Below, one piece after another: positions 8,720 through 16,839 of a stretch of DNA of 64,000 nucleotides; position 1 is the first letter of the stretch, and every line of letters starts with the position of its first letter. A model generated the notes under the pieces. It was not told the DNA's origin. It was given only the letters and a program-made list of their open reading frames with translations, and searched no databases. The position numbers were made by a program, and so were the translations under genes. Source of the stretch: Bacteroidota bacterium (GTDB lineage Bacteria > Bacteroidota > Bacteroidia > Chitinophagales > Chitinophagaceae); NCBI GenBank assembly GCA_016183765.1, contig JACPEA010000010.1:124001-188000 (forward strand), given 5' to 3'.

Positions 8720-9610
8720 TCAATTCACACCCGCTACTATGGCTTCTTTGTAGATCTTCTGTACCAGTCCCTGCAATACTTTACCGGGGCCTGATTCGGT
8801 AAAATGGGTGGCTCCATCGGCAACCATGGCCTGTACGCTTTGTGTCCAGCGAACGGCGCCGGTCAACTGGTCTATCAGGTTTTGTTTTATTTCGGAAGGA
8901 TCGGTAACGGCTTTGGCAACTACATTCTGGTAAACAGGGCAGGTGGCCGCATGGAAGGTAGTGGCTTCAATGGCGGCAGCCAGCTCTGCTTTGGCGGGTG
9001 CCATTAATGGTGAGTGGAAAGCACCTCCTACAGGCAATACCAATGCACGTTTGGCCCCAGCCGCTTTCATCCGTTCGCAGGCAATTTCGATTCCTTTTAC
9101 CGAGCCGCTGATCACCAACTGTCCGGGACAGTTGTAATTGGCAGCTACCACCACTTCTCCGGTCTCTTTACTGACTTCGGCACAGATCTCTTCCACTTTC
9201 TCATCGGCCAGCGCCAATACGGCCGCCATGGTAGAGGGTTGCAGCTCACATGCTTTTTGCATGGCTTTGGCGCGGATGCTAACCAGTTTCAGCGCGTCTT
9301 CGAACTGCAGAACACCATTGGCTACCAGTGCAGAAAACTCTCCCAGTGAGTGACCGGCTACCATATCAGGTTGCACATTATCCAGGGTTTTAAAAGCGAT
9401 CACCGAGTGCAGGAACACCGCAGGTTGTGTGATATTGGTCTGCTTCAGTTCTTCATCCGTTCCGCCAAACATCACATCGCTGATACGGAACCCAAGAATA
9501 TCGTTGGCTTTCTCAAACAGGTCTTTCGCAACAGGGTTGGTCTCGTAAAGATTCTTACCCATTCCACTGAACTGTGAGCCCTGGCCGGGAAATATATACG
9601 CATGTTTCAT
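8720..9610 (-). CDS. fabD: Malonyl-CoA:ACP transacylase
   Basis: 296 residues from the ATG at 9610 (MKHAYIFPGQGSQFSGMGKN). A longer frame upstream adds 27 atypical residues and is rejected. The enzyme moves malonyl groups from CoA to acyl carrier protein for chain elongation. Catalytic Ser88 is in GHSLGEFSAL and His199 in PVGGAFHSPLM. Arg113 (VSIRAKAMQ) binds the malonyl carboxylate, and Gln11 (PGQGSQ) contributes to the oxyanion hole. Length and motif spacing are normal. It stands alone, convergent with the GNAT gene, and is not in a fab cluster. Confidence 0.96.
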   Translation of the reverse strand: MKHAYIFPGQGSQFSGMGKNLYETNPVAKDLFEKANDILGFRISDVMFGGTDEELKQTNITQPAVFLHSVIAFKTLDNVQPDMVAGHSLGEFSALVANGVLQFEDALKLVSIRAKAMQKACELQPSTMAAVLALADEKVEEICAEVSKETGEVVVAANYNCPGQLVISGSVKGIEIACERMKAAGAKRALVLPVGGAFHSPLMAPAKAELAAAIEATTFHAATCPVYQNVVAKAVTDPSEIKQNLIDQLTGAVRWTQSVQAMVADGATHFTESGPGKVLQGLVQKIYKEAIVAGVN

Positions 9611-9744
9611 ATGAGATAAACTTTGCAGTAAAAATATTGTATATACGGACGCACAGCCAAATAAAATCGTCATAGTTTCACAAGCCGACACAGTAGGGTT
9701 CGCCTATGCAGAGCGATGTATCCATAACGAATAAATAGCAGCTA

Positions 9745-10341
9745 TTAATCCAGCTTTTTATTAATCAGCTTCAGGAACTCGCTGCGAGTAGTGTTCTTCA
9801 GAAACTCTCCATCAAAAGCGGAAGTGGTGGTCACAGAGTTTTGTTTACCCACTCCCCGCATCATCATACACAGGTGTTTGGCCTCGATCACAACCGCTAC
9901 ACCCACCGGGTTCAGTGATTCTTTAATGGCTTCCAGTATCTGTGTGGTCAACCGCTCCTGCACCTGCAGCCTGCGTGAATATACATCCACTACACGAGCC
10001 AGTTTGCTCAGACCGGTGATCCAGCCGTTGGGTATATAAGCAATATGCGCTTTGCCAAAGAAGGGCAGCATGTGGTGCTCGCACATAGAGTACAGCTCAA
10101 TATCCTTCACGATCACCATCTCACTTACCGACTCTTTAAACTTTGCCGAATTGATGATCGCGATCGGATCCTGGTGATAACCCTGTGTCAGGTACTGCAT
10201 GGCTTTGGCCACCCGTTCGGGGGTTTTTGCCAGCCCCTCCCGTTCGGGGTCCTCTCCCAGCAGCGATAATGCTTCGTGGTAATTCCTGATCAGACCGGCA
10301 GTAACGTCTTCATCGTACTTCTCAATTTTGGTATACGCCAT
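9745..10341 (-). CDS. folE: GTP cyclohydrolase I
   Basis: 198 residues, normal length. It converts GTP to 7,8-dihydroneopterin triphosphate, the first step of folate and biopterin synthesis. Zinc ligands are Cys87 and His90 in [16 protein letters not shown] and Cys158 in [27 protein letters not shown] (36-48) and VQERLTTQI are also diagnostic. It is the last gene of a minus-strand run with two pyruvoyl-tetrahydropterin synthase paralogues, 23 bp after the first. The pathway order (FolE then PTPS) matches the grouping. Confidence 0.97.
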   Translation of the reverse strand: MAYTKIEKYDEDVTAGLIRNYHEALSLLGEDPEREGLAKTPERVAKAMQYLTQGYHQDPIAIINSAKFKESVSEMVIVKDIELYSMCEHHMLPFFGKAHIAYIPNGWITGLSKLARVVDVYSRRLQVQERLTTQILEAIKESLNPVGVAVVIEAKHLCMMMRGVGKQNSVTTTSAFDGEFLKNTTRSEFLKLINKKLD

Positions 10342-10364
10342 AGGGCTGTTTTTGTGTTGGTGAT

Positions 10365-10778
10365 TTATACAGGATATTCTACAAAATTTCTTTCCGTCTC
10401 ATACAAACGGATCTGCAGGTCAAGTTTCGCATCGATCTTCGGACGCAGCAAACCATAGATCACGATGGCAATGTTCTCCGCTGTAGGATTCAGGTTGGCA
10501 AACTCTACCGTATCCAGGTTCAGGTTCTTGTGATCAAAACGGACCATCACTTCATCCCTTACCAGGTCGCTCAGCAATTTCAGGTCGATCACATAACCCG
10601 TTTGCGGATCTGGCTCACCTGTCACTTTCACCACCAGGTCATAATTATGACCATGATAATGAGGGTTATTGCACAAGCCAAATACCCGGTCGTTCTCCTC
10701 GTTTGTCCACAACGGGTTGAACAGCCTGTGTGCCGCATTAAAATGTTCTTTCCGGTAAACCGCTACTTTGTTTGCCAT
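10365..10778 (-). CDS. 6-pyruvoyl tetrahydropterin synthase / QueD family protein, copy 1
   Basis: 137 residues from the ATG at 10778 ([20 protein letters not shown]). Zinc ligands are His17 (HFNAAH), His42 and His44 (HGHNY). The catalytic cysteine is Cys36 in [14 protein letters not shown], followed by DHKNLN and the substrate glutamate in LYETERN. FGxCNNPxxHGHNY is closer to animal PTPS than to short-form bacterial QueD, so tetrahydrobiopterin-type synthesis from dihydroneopterin triphosphate is likely. A role in queuosine synthesis cannot be excluded. It lies between the second copy and folE. Confidence 0.9.
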   Translation of the reverse strand: MANKVAVYRKEHFNAAHRLFNPLWTNEENDRVFGLCNNPHYHGHNYDLVVKVTGEPDPQTGYVIDLKLLSDLVRDEVMVRFDHKNLNLDTVEFANLNPTAENIAIVIYGLLRPKIDAKLDLQIRLYETERNFVEYPV

Positions 10779-11058
10779 GAAATCAAGATTCATTGTCCAG
10801 CTCCTGTGCATATCTCCACACCGGTTGCGTCGCACACTTGAACTGTACAACAGCGCTGAACTTTATTTGAAAAAATTTTCAAGTGGTTCTGTCATTGACT
10901 GCCGGCACTGTTTCAGAAGTGTGCTGATCAAGTGGCCGGACATCAAGAGGCCAGGAAATCAATGACTGAGCTTGAATATCTATTCCGATCATCTCCTCTA
11001 AAGTTACACAGGATACTAATAACCCATATACCCTTTCTTTTGTTTGCCAACCGGAAAA
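10779..11058. other. Intergenic spacer between the two PTPS genes, no feature seen
   Basis: 280 bp separate the two paralogues. I see no convincing frame, hairpin with T-tract or consensus promoter. Copy 1 and folE may have their own promoter here, but I cannot point to it. Confidence 0.4.
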
Positions 11059-11469
11059 TTATTCCCCAAAATACTCCACGTAGATCCGCTGCGTTTCGTA
11101 TAATTTGATACAATGCAGGTTCACCTCGGCCGGCAGATGGGGAGCCAGCTGCTGCCAGATGGCGATGGCCAGGTTCTCCGTACTGCACATTTTGTCTTTC
11201 ATGAAATCCACATCCAGGTTCAGGTTCTTATGATCCAGTTTGTCTATCACATACGTTTTGATCAGCTTGCTCAGTTGCTTCACATCGTATAAAAAACCGG
11301 TATCAGGATGGGGCTCCCCTTTTATTGTCACAAAAAGGTCATAATTATGCCCATGCCAGTTCTCGTTGGCACAAACCCCGAAAACAGCCTCATTCTGCTC
11401 CCTGCTCCATTTGGGATTGAAGAGCTTATGCGCTGCATTAAAATGTTCCTGCCTGGTTAAATACACCAT
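11059..11469 (-). CDS. 6-pyruvoyl tetrahydropterin synthase / QueD family protein, copy 2
   Basis: 136 residues from the ATG at 11469 (MVYLTRQEHFNAAHKLFNPK). All key residues are kept: His14, His39 and His41 for zinc, Cys33 in FGVCANENWHGHNY, then LDHKNLN and LYETQRIY. It is clearly a paralogue of copy 1 (shared [22 protein letters not shown]). Two intact copies beside folE suggest different substrates or sequential steps, for example PTPS and a sepiapterin- or carboxy-pterin-forming variant. Which copy does what is not readable from sequence. Confidence 0.88.
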   Translation of the reverse strand: MVYLTRQEHFNAAHKLFNPKWSREQNEAVFGVCANENWHGHNYDLFVTIKGEPHPDTGFLYDVKQLSKLIKTYVIDKLDHKNLNLDVDFMKDKMCSTENLAIAIWQQLAPHLPAEVNLHCIKLYETQRIYVEYFGE

Positions 11470-11510
11470 TCGCCTCAAAAATTTCGGCAAAGGTAAGAAA
11501 TGAGGGGGAA

Positions 11511-11665
11511 TCGTGAGTCGTGAGTCGTCAGTCGTGAGTCGTCAGTCGTGAGTGGGGAGTGGGGAGTGGGGAAAGTGAATGGGCAATGGTGAATGGGCAA
11601 ATTTACCTCCTACTCCCTACTCCCCACTCACTACTCACCACTCACAATTGACAATTCACAATTGC
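11511..11665. repeat. GTCGTGAGT / GTGGGGAGT reiterated inverted repeat
   Basis: A purine-rich left part repeats GTGAGTCGT(CA) and GAGTGGG units. The right part carries the complement (ACTCCCTACTCCCCACTCAC, then CAATTGACAATTCACAATTG). The best arm is GTGAGTGGGGAGT, perfectly inverted. It fills the divergent gap between PTPS copy 2 and mqnB, so it overlaps whatever promoters they use. Related text is at 19296-19413. Confidence 0.85.
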
Positions 11666-11678
11666 CTACCTTTACCCC

Positions 11679-12347
11679 ATGCGAGTCATGATCACTGCCG
11701 CCACTGTTGCTGAATGGATGCCGGGTTTTCTGTCACTGGACCCTTTGTATGCCGGTGAAAGTCAACGTTTAAAAGTGCAGTTTCATCAGAGCGGCGTGGG
11801 TATGCTGGCATCTGCTGTTTCACTTACCCGGATGGTACTGGAAGACAAACCCGCCCTCGTAATCCAGGCTGGCATTGCCGGCAGTTTTGATACCAGCCAG
11901 CCATTGGGGAAAGTGGTGGCCATTTCAGAGGAATCCCTTGCCGATATGGGTGTGCAGGAAGATGGCAAGTGGAAAGATATTTTTGACCTCAAACTGGAGA
12001 AAAGCAGTTATCATCCCTTTGAAAAAAGAAAACTGCCCAATCCCTGGCTCCCTGCATATAACCTGCTCAAATTGCCCGAGGTAAGCGCCATTACCATCAA
12101 CGAGATCAGTACCGATCCCGAAAGGATCAAACAACTCATCAAAAAATACAACCCTGTTACCGAAAGCATGGAAGGTGCCGCACTGCACTATGTATGCCGC
12201 GAAGCACAGGTACCGTTCCTGCAGATCCGCGCCATCTCGAATTATATCGGCGAACGGAACAAAGCCAACTGGGACCTCAAAAACGCCATCGAAAACCTCA
12301 ACCAGACCCTGATCAAATACATCGACAAACTCTACAAACTCAAATAA
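11679..12347 (+). CDS. mqnB: Futalosine hydrolase
   Basis: 222 residues of the nucleoside phosphorylase/MTA-SAH nucleosidase fold. Diagnostic pieces are QAGIAGSFD (about 64-72), the catalytic-loop EISTDPERI, and MEGAALHYVCRE (167-178), where the Met-Glu pair contacts the ribose. Futalosine hydrolase removes hypoxanthine or adenine from (aminodeoxy)futalosine in the alternative menaquinone pathway. The assignment is reinforced by mqnD 57 bp downstream. Menaquinone is the usual respiratory quinone of the phylum. The gap to mqnD is filled by a CTCATTCA repeat, so coupling would have to cross it. Confidence 0.9.
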   Translation: MRVMITAATVAEWMPGFLSLDPLYAGESQRLKVQFHQSGVGMLASAVSLTRMVLEDKPALVIQAGIAGSFDTSQPLGKVVAISEESLADMGVQEDGKWKDIFDLKLEKSSYHPFEKRKLPNPWLPAYNLLKLPEVSAITINEISTDPERIKQLIKKYNPVTESMEGAALHYVCREAQVPFLQIRAISNYIGERNKANWDLKNAIENLNQTLIKYIDKLYKLK

Positions 12348-12352
12348 CTTCC

Positions 12353-12398
12353 ATCATTCACTCACCCACTCATTCACTCATTCACTCATTCACTCATT
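12353..12398. repeat. CTCATTCA tandem repeat between mqnB and mqnD
   Basis: About five near-perfect 8-nt units (CATTCACT) in tandem occupy the whole spacer of two genes of one pathway. It is the reverse complement of the GAATGAGT repeat at 8136-8184 and is shared with 52473-52517. Confidence 0.9.
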
Positions 12399-12404
12399 AA
12401 AAAG

Positions 12405-13229
12405 ATGACCCTCGCTTTCTCCCCCTGCCCCAATGACACATTCATCTTCGACGCGCTGGTAAATGGCAAGATCGATACGGAAGGCATTTCCTTCAATGTG
12501 GTACTGGAAGATGTGCAAACCCTGAACGAATGGGCCAGGGCCGGTAAGCTGGATATTTCCAAGATCAGCTACGGCGTTTTGCCGCTGGTGCTGAATGAAT
12601 ACAAAGTATTGAACAGTGGTGGTGCCCTGGGTATGGGCGTGGGGCCTTTATTGATCTCTAAAGGCGAAACGAAGAAAGCCGTAAAAGATATGCTGATCGC
12701 CATACCCGGAGAAAACACAACGGCCCATATGCTGTTCTCACTGGCCTACCCGGATGCCAGGAACAAACAATTCCTGGTATTTCATGAGATCGAGGAAGCG
12801 GTGCTGAGCGGACGGGTGGATGCAGGTGTCATCATCCATGAGAACCGTTTCACCTACCAGGACAAGGGCCTCAGTAAGATCCGCGATTTGGGCGAATATT
12901 GGGAAGAGACCGTAAAAGTGCCGATACCACTGGGCGGCATCATCATCAGGAAAGATATTGATCCTGCGCTGCAGTGCACCATCGACAAACTGATCCGTAA
13001 AAGTCTCGAATATGCTTTTGCCAATTATCCGCAACTACCAGACTATGTTCAACAGCATTCGCAGGAAATGAGCGAACAGGTAATGCGCCAGCATATCGAT
13101 CTTTACGTGAACCATTATTCACTGAACCTGGGTGATGAGGGAAAAAAAGCAGTGAATAAGCTACTCGAAGTATACCAGAAACTCAACAATACTTCTGCCG
13201 TAGACGCTTCCGGAATTTTTGTTGCATAA
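12405..13229 (+). CDS. mqnD: 1,4-dihydroxy-6-naphthoate synthase
   Basis: 274 residues of the periplasmic-binding-protein-like MqnA/MqnD fold, here a cytosolic enzyme without a signal peptide. The start MTLAFSPCPNDTFIFDALV is typical, with SPCPNDTF binding the ligand. KISYGVLPLVLNEY, GVGPLLISK and HEIEEAVLSGRVDAGVIIHE follow, all in MqnD order. It splits cyclic dehypoxanthinyl futalosine into 1,4-dihydroxy-6-naphthoate late in menaquinone synthesis. mqnB is immediately upstream; mqnA, mqnC and mqnE are not in the window. It converges on the photolyase gene with only 4 bp between stop codons. Confidence 0.95.
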   Translation: MTLAFSPCPNDTFIFDALVNGKIDTEGISFNVVLEDVQTLNEWARAGKLDISKISYGVLPLVLNEYKVLNSGGALGMGVGPLLISKGETKKAVKDMLIAIPGENTTAHMLFSLAYPDARNKQFLVFHEIEEAVLSGRVDAGVIIHENRFTYQDKGLSKIRDLGEYWEETVKVPIPLGGIIIRKDIDPALQCTIDKLIRKSLEYAFANYPQLPDYVQQHSQEMSEQVMRQHIDLYVNHYSLNLGDEGKKAVNKLLEVYQKLNNTSAVDASGIFVA

Positions 13230-13233
13230 TTTT

Positions 13234-14544
13234 TTATGACTTCAATGCTTTCGCGTAAGCATCCAATACGCGCTTACGCGCCAATTCATGCTGAACAATG
13301 GGTTGCGGATAGGAAAGCTCCTGGAACTCGGGCACCCATTTTTTGATATACTTGAGTTCCTTATCAAATTTTTCCGTCTGTAAAGCTGGGTTGAACACCC
13401 TGAAATAAGGGGCAGCATCGCAGCCACTGCTGCTGGCCCACTGCCATCCGCCGTTATTGGCAGCCAGGTCAAAATCGAGCAGTTTCTGTGCAAAATAAGC
13501 TTCTCCCCAACGCCAGTCGATCAGCAGGTGTTTCACCAGAAAGGAAGCCACGATCATACGAACCCGGTTGTGCATGAACCCGGTGGCATTCAGTTCGCGC
13601 ATACCTGCATCTACAATTGGGTATCCTGTTTTGCCTTCGCACCATTTCTGAAATTCCTCTTCCTTATTCCGCCACTCGATCATTTCATAAGCAGGTTTGA
13701 AACTTTTACCCTTGCCCACCTGCGGAAAATGCCAGAGGATCATATGGTAGAAATCGCGCCAGATCAGTTCGTTCAGGTAGGTCTCATTGAGGGCTTTGGC
13801 GCGGCGGGCCAGTTCCCGGATACTGATGGTGCCAAAACGCAGATGCACCCCCATTTTGGAAGTACCGTTCTCCAATGCCGGAAAATTTCTCCGCTCGGAA
13901 TAATGCCGGATCACTGCATCTTCCAGTTGAAGTGAAGGGAAAAGCTGGCCAGTTTTGCTGAAACCGATGGTTTCCAGTGCAGGTATCGGTAAAGCAGGCT
14001 GTTGATAAAAATGACTGATATATTTTTCGGTAGGATAAGAGGCCAGATCAGCATCTTTTAGCTTTGCCTTCCATTTGTTCGAATAAGGGGTGAACACTGT
14101 ATAAGGTTTGCCATCGTCTTTCACCACTTCATCCTTTTCAAATATCACCTGGTCTTTGTATGTCTGTAAGGAAACATGCTTCGTTGCAAGCAGCGCACTG
14201 ATCAATGTTTCCCGTTCAAGGGCATAGGGTTCATAGTCGTGATTGGCGAATACAGTTGATACCCGGTATTTCTCCATCAGTATCGCGAACACCTGCTCCG
14301 GAAAACCATCATACACTTCCAGGCTGCTGCCCAGTTGCACCAGTTGTTGTTGCATTTGCATGAGGGCCGCATGTATAAATTCCACGCGCCTGTCTGTCCT
14401 GTCATCCAGCTGGTCAAGGATATTCCGGTCGAAAATAAAGACAGGCACCACCGGCAGGCCTTGTTGCAGGGCATAATACAGGGCCGCATTATCCGTTAAA
14501 CGCAGGTCCCGCCTGAACCACATGATATTCACTTCGGGTTTCAT
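13234..14544 (-). CDS. phrB: Deoxyribodipyrimidine photolyase (cryptochrome/photolyase family)
   Basis: 436 residues from the ATG at 14544 (MKPEVNIMWFRRDLRLTDN); an ATG five codons earlier is also possible. The N-terminal Rossmann domain binds the antenna chromophore. The C-terminal helical FAD domain shows GVHLRFGTIS, the WRDFYHMILW helix, NATGFMHNRVRMIVASF, and FAD-pocket segments LAANNGGWQWASSSGCD and YFRVFNP. Class I photolyases use blue light to reverse cyclobutane pyrimidine dimers, and the conserved tryptophans fit a repair enzyme. 32 bp downstream of the class IV aminotransferase start on the same strand. Confidence 0.93.
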   Translation of the reverse strand: MKPEVNIMWFRRDLRLTDNAALYYALQQGLPVVPVFIFDRNILDQLDDRTDRRVEFIHAALMQMQQQLVQLGSSLEVYDGFPEQVFAILMEKYRVSTVFANHDYEPYALERETLISALLATKHVSLQTYKDQVIFEKDEVVKDDGKPYTVFTPYSNKWKAKLKDADLASYPTEKYISHFYQQPALPIPALETIGFSKTGQLFPSLQLEDAVIRHYSERRNFPALENGTSKMGVHLRFGTISIRELARRAKALNETYLNELIWRDFYHMILWHFPQVGKGKSFKPAYEMIEWRNKEEEFQKWCEGKTGYPIVDAGMRELNATGFMHNRVRMIVASFLVKHLLIDWRWGEAYFAQKLLDFDLAANNGGWQWASSSGCDAAPYFRVFNPALQTEKFDKELKYIKKWVPEFQELSYPQPIVQHELARKRVLDAYAKALKS

Positions 14545-14576
14545 ATGGCTGTAAAACAAGTGTGGGAAGAAAAGGT

Positions 14577-15464
14577 TTATTGGCTGATGGGGTTATTGAC
14601 CATAGCCAACTTTTCTGCCAGTAATGGGAGAATGAACTTTTTGTATAAATGGGAAGCTAGCTGGTGTGTATAGCCATTCTGTCCCAACTGCCTTACCCAG
14701 CGGATACCGTAAATGGAGTTGGTGAGGAACAGTTCAGATGCCTGTTCCAGTTCTTCCAGCGTTAATGCTCCTTCTTCCACGGGTATATTTTCTTTCTGCA
14801 TCCTTTCTAACAGGTAACGGCGCATAATGCCATTGATGGGGCCCTCTGTTAATGCCGGGGTCTTTACCATACCCTCTTTTACCACAAAAACATTGGCGAT
14901 GGTGGCATCAGCCACCCGTCCGTAAGGGTTCAGCAGGATCGCATCATTGTATTTTTGCTGTTTGGCCCATAAGGCGCCCATGGCATAACCCAGGTAATTA
15001 TTGCTTTTTACCGAAGAAAAATGGTCGCACACTTTTTTGGCATCCGGGTAAACACCGATCACAAGCCCGTTCTCGTTCAGGTGGTTGTTGGCGGGGTTCA
15101 ATTGCCAGGTCTGTATGAGGTGATGGGGAAAATGGTTCTCCACATCGTATAACCCGCCATCGCCGCGGAAAATAGTGATGCGAACCCTTGCCATTTTATG
15201 GTGGTAATTCTTTTTGGCCAGCAGGCAGATATGCCCGTACAGGTAATCCGGAGTAAAATAAGAGGGCTTCTGAAAATGTAACAGGTCCAGCGAGGCAAAC
15301 AATCTTTCAAAATGATGGTCGGCCAGTATGACCTTCCCATTCATCAGTTTCATCGTTTCAAAAAAACCATCCCCATACCGGAACGAACGGTTATCCGGAG
15401 AGATCAGGGGTTTACCTGCCTTGCTTATCCGGCCATTATAAAAAAGAAAATTGCCCGCAGCCAT
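14577..15464 (-). CDS. Class IV aminotransferase, aminodeoxychorismate lyase / branched-chain aminotransferase-like
   Basis: 295 residues from the ATG at 15464 (MAAGNFLFYNGRISKAGKPL). Fold-type IV PLP enzyme: FRYGDGFFETMK (28-39) is the family N-terminal motif. The PLP lysine is probably the Lys of VKSNNYLGY, and ADATIANVFVV followed by LTEGPINGIMRR is the conserved C-terminal set. Aminodeoxychorismate lyase (PabC) makes p-aminobenzoate for folate. D-amino-acid or branched-chain aminotransferase activity is the alternative, because these subfamilies are hard to separate. No pabA/pabB neighbour helps. It sits upstream of the photolyase gene and is divergent from NIF3. Confidence 0.82.
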   Translation of the reverse strand: MAAGNFLFYNGRISKAGKPLISPDNRSFRYGDGFFETMKLMNGKVILADHHFERLFASLDLLHFQKPSYFTPDYLYGHICLLAKKNYHHKMARVRITIFRGDGGLYDVENHFPHHLIQTWQLNPANNHLNENGLVIGVYPDAKKVCDHFSSVKSNNYLGYAMGALWAKQQKYNDAILLNPYGRVADATIANVFVVKEGMVKTPALTEGPINGIMRRYLLERMQKENIPVEEGALTLEELEQASELFLTNSIYGIRWVRQLGQNGYTHQLASHLYKKFILPLLAEKLAMVNNPISQ

Positions 15465-15540
15465 ACACTCAAAGATAGGCTGCAAAACAAGTTTATCAAC
15501 CTCCGTTTAAGCTTTTCTCCTATTTTTACCCCACCCCCTA

Positions 15541-15632
15541 TTTTAACCCTTTAAACCAATTTACCCCCCTTTAACCCTTTTAACCCTTTTAACCAATTTA
15601 ACCCCTTTAACCACTTTAACCCCCTCAACCCC
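15541..15632. repeat. TTTTAACCC reiteration upstream of the NIF3 gene
   Basis: About ten degenerate units of TTTAACCC(C)/TTTAACCA run up to 5 bp before the ATG of the NIF3 gene. The same unit in both orientations makes up 62036-62392. It occupies the position where a promoter and ribosome-binding site should be. Confidence 0.85.
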
Positions 15633-15636
15633 ACCC

Positions 15637-16737
15637 ATGCAAATCATCGATATCATCCGCCAACTGGAGAAAAAAGCGCCGCTTTCCCTGCAGGAGAGTT
15701 ATGATAATGCCGGTTTGCTTACCGGAAGTTCCGACTGGGAATGTAAAGGCGTGTTATGTACACTGGATGCCACAGAAGCCGTGATCCTGGAAGCCAGGGA
15801 ACGGGGTTGCAACCTGGTGGTGGCGCATCACCCGATCATCTTCGGCGGACTGAAAAAGCTGAACGGAAAGAATTATGTAGAGAAAACCGTGATAACCGCC
15901 ATCAAGAACGATATCGCTATTTATGCTATCCATACCAACCTCGATAATGTGCTGGATGGGGTGAATGACCGGATAGCTGACCGATTGGGGTTGATCAATC
16001 GCCGGATACTGTTGCCAAAAGCCGGCCAACTGATGAAACTGTACACTTTTGTACCCCATGCCCAGGCCAACCAGGTAAGGGAAGCCCTGTTTGCCGCCGG
16101 GGCCGGACAGATCGGCGAATACAGCGAAACCAGCTTTAACGGCGAAGGTACCGGTACCTTCAAGGGATCTGCAAACACCCATCCTTTTGCGGGTGAACCG
16201 GGCAAACGACATGAGGAGAAGGAGGTGAAGATAGAAGTGATACTGCCAGCCTACCTGCAGCAATCCATTGTAAGAGCCCTGTGGGAAGCCCATCCTTATG
16301 AGGAAGTTGCTTACGACCTGGTTAGCTTATCAAATGAAAATCAACGAATTGGGAGTGGATTGCTGGGAGAATTGCCTGAAGCGCTGGACGAAACCGGCTT
16401 TCTGCACATGCTGAAGACCTCTTTTGAGCTGAAATTGGTAAAACATACCCCATTATTGGGTAAAAAGATCAAAAAAGTGGCCGTTTGCGGCGGTTCGGGC
16501 AGTTTTTTAAGTGGAAAAGCACTGGCTGCGGGTGCGGACGTGTATGTGACATCCGACATCAAATACCACGAATTTTTTGACGCCAATGACCGGATACTGC
16601 TGGCCGATATCGGTCACTGGGAGAGCGAACAATTTACCACCGAGCTTTTGGTTGAGATTTTACAGGCGAAATTCCCTACCTTTGCCGTCCTCAAATCAGG
16701 CGTAAAAACCAACCCGGTTCACTACTTCCTGGGCTGA
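15637..16737 (+). CDS. NIF3 / dinuclear metal centre protein (YbgI-YqfO family)
   Basis: 366 residues, the long bacterial form with an inserted CutA/PII-like domain (about 130-235). Metal ligands are carried by VVAHHPIIFGG (61-71), IHTNLDN (97-103) and the C-terminal DIGHWESEQF. Proteins of this family form toroidal hexamers with a di-iron or di-zinc site. They are annotated as GTP cyclohydrolase type 2 homologues, but their real function is unsettled. The next gene, a zinc-ribbon coiled-coil protein, follows on the same strand. That pair is seen in many Bacteroidota and other bacteria and suggests one operon. Confidence 0.92.
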   Translation: MQIIDIIRQLEKKAPLSLQESYDNAGLLTGSSDWECKGVLCTLDATEAVILEARERGCNLVVAHHPIIFGGLKKLNGKNYVEKTVITAIKNDIAIYAIHTNLDNVLDGVNDRIADRLGLINRRILLPKAGQLMKLYTFVPHAQANQVREALFAAGAGQIGEYSETSFNGEGTGTFKGSANTHPFAGEPGKRHEEKEVKIEVILPAYLQQSIVRALWEAHPYEEVAYDLVSLSNENQRIGSGLLGELPEALDETGFLHMLKTSFELKLVKHTPLLGKKIKKVAVCGGSGSFLSGKALAAGADVYVTSDIKYHEFFDANDRILLADIGHWESEQFTTELLVEILQAKFPTFAVLKSGVKTNPVHYFLG

Positions 16738-16839
16738 GGAAGGTTCGGAACCCTGAAGTGAGTGACACAACCGGCGATGCCAGCAGCACCTGGCCCGGAC
16801 CATCACCACAAACAACAAACCACAAACAACAAACTAGTT

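Noticed and set aside
10943-11188. Minus-strand frame in and beside the PTPS spacer
   Set aside because: No recognisable content; it overlaps PTPS copy 2 in another frame.
12353-12398. CRISPR array
   Set aside because: Units are 8 nt without unique spacers and no cas genes are present.
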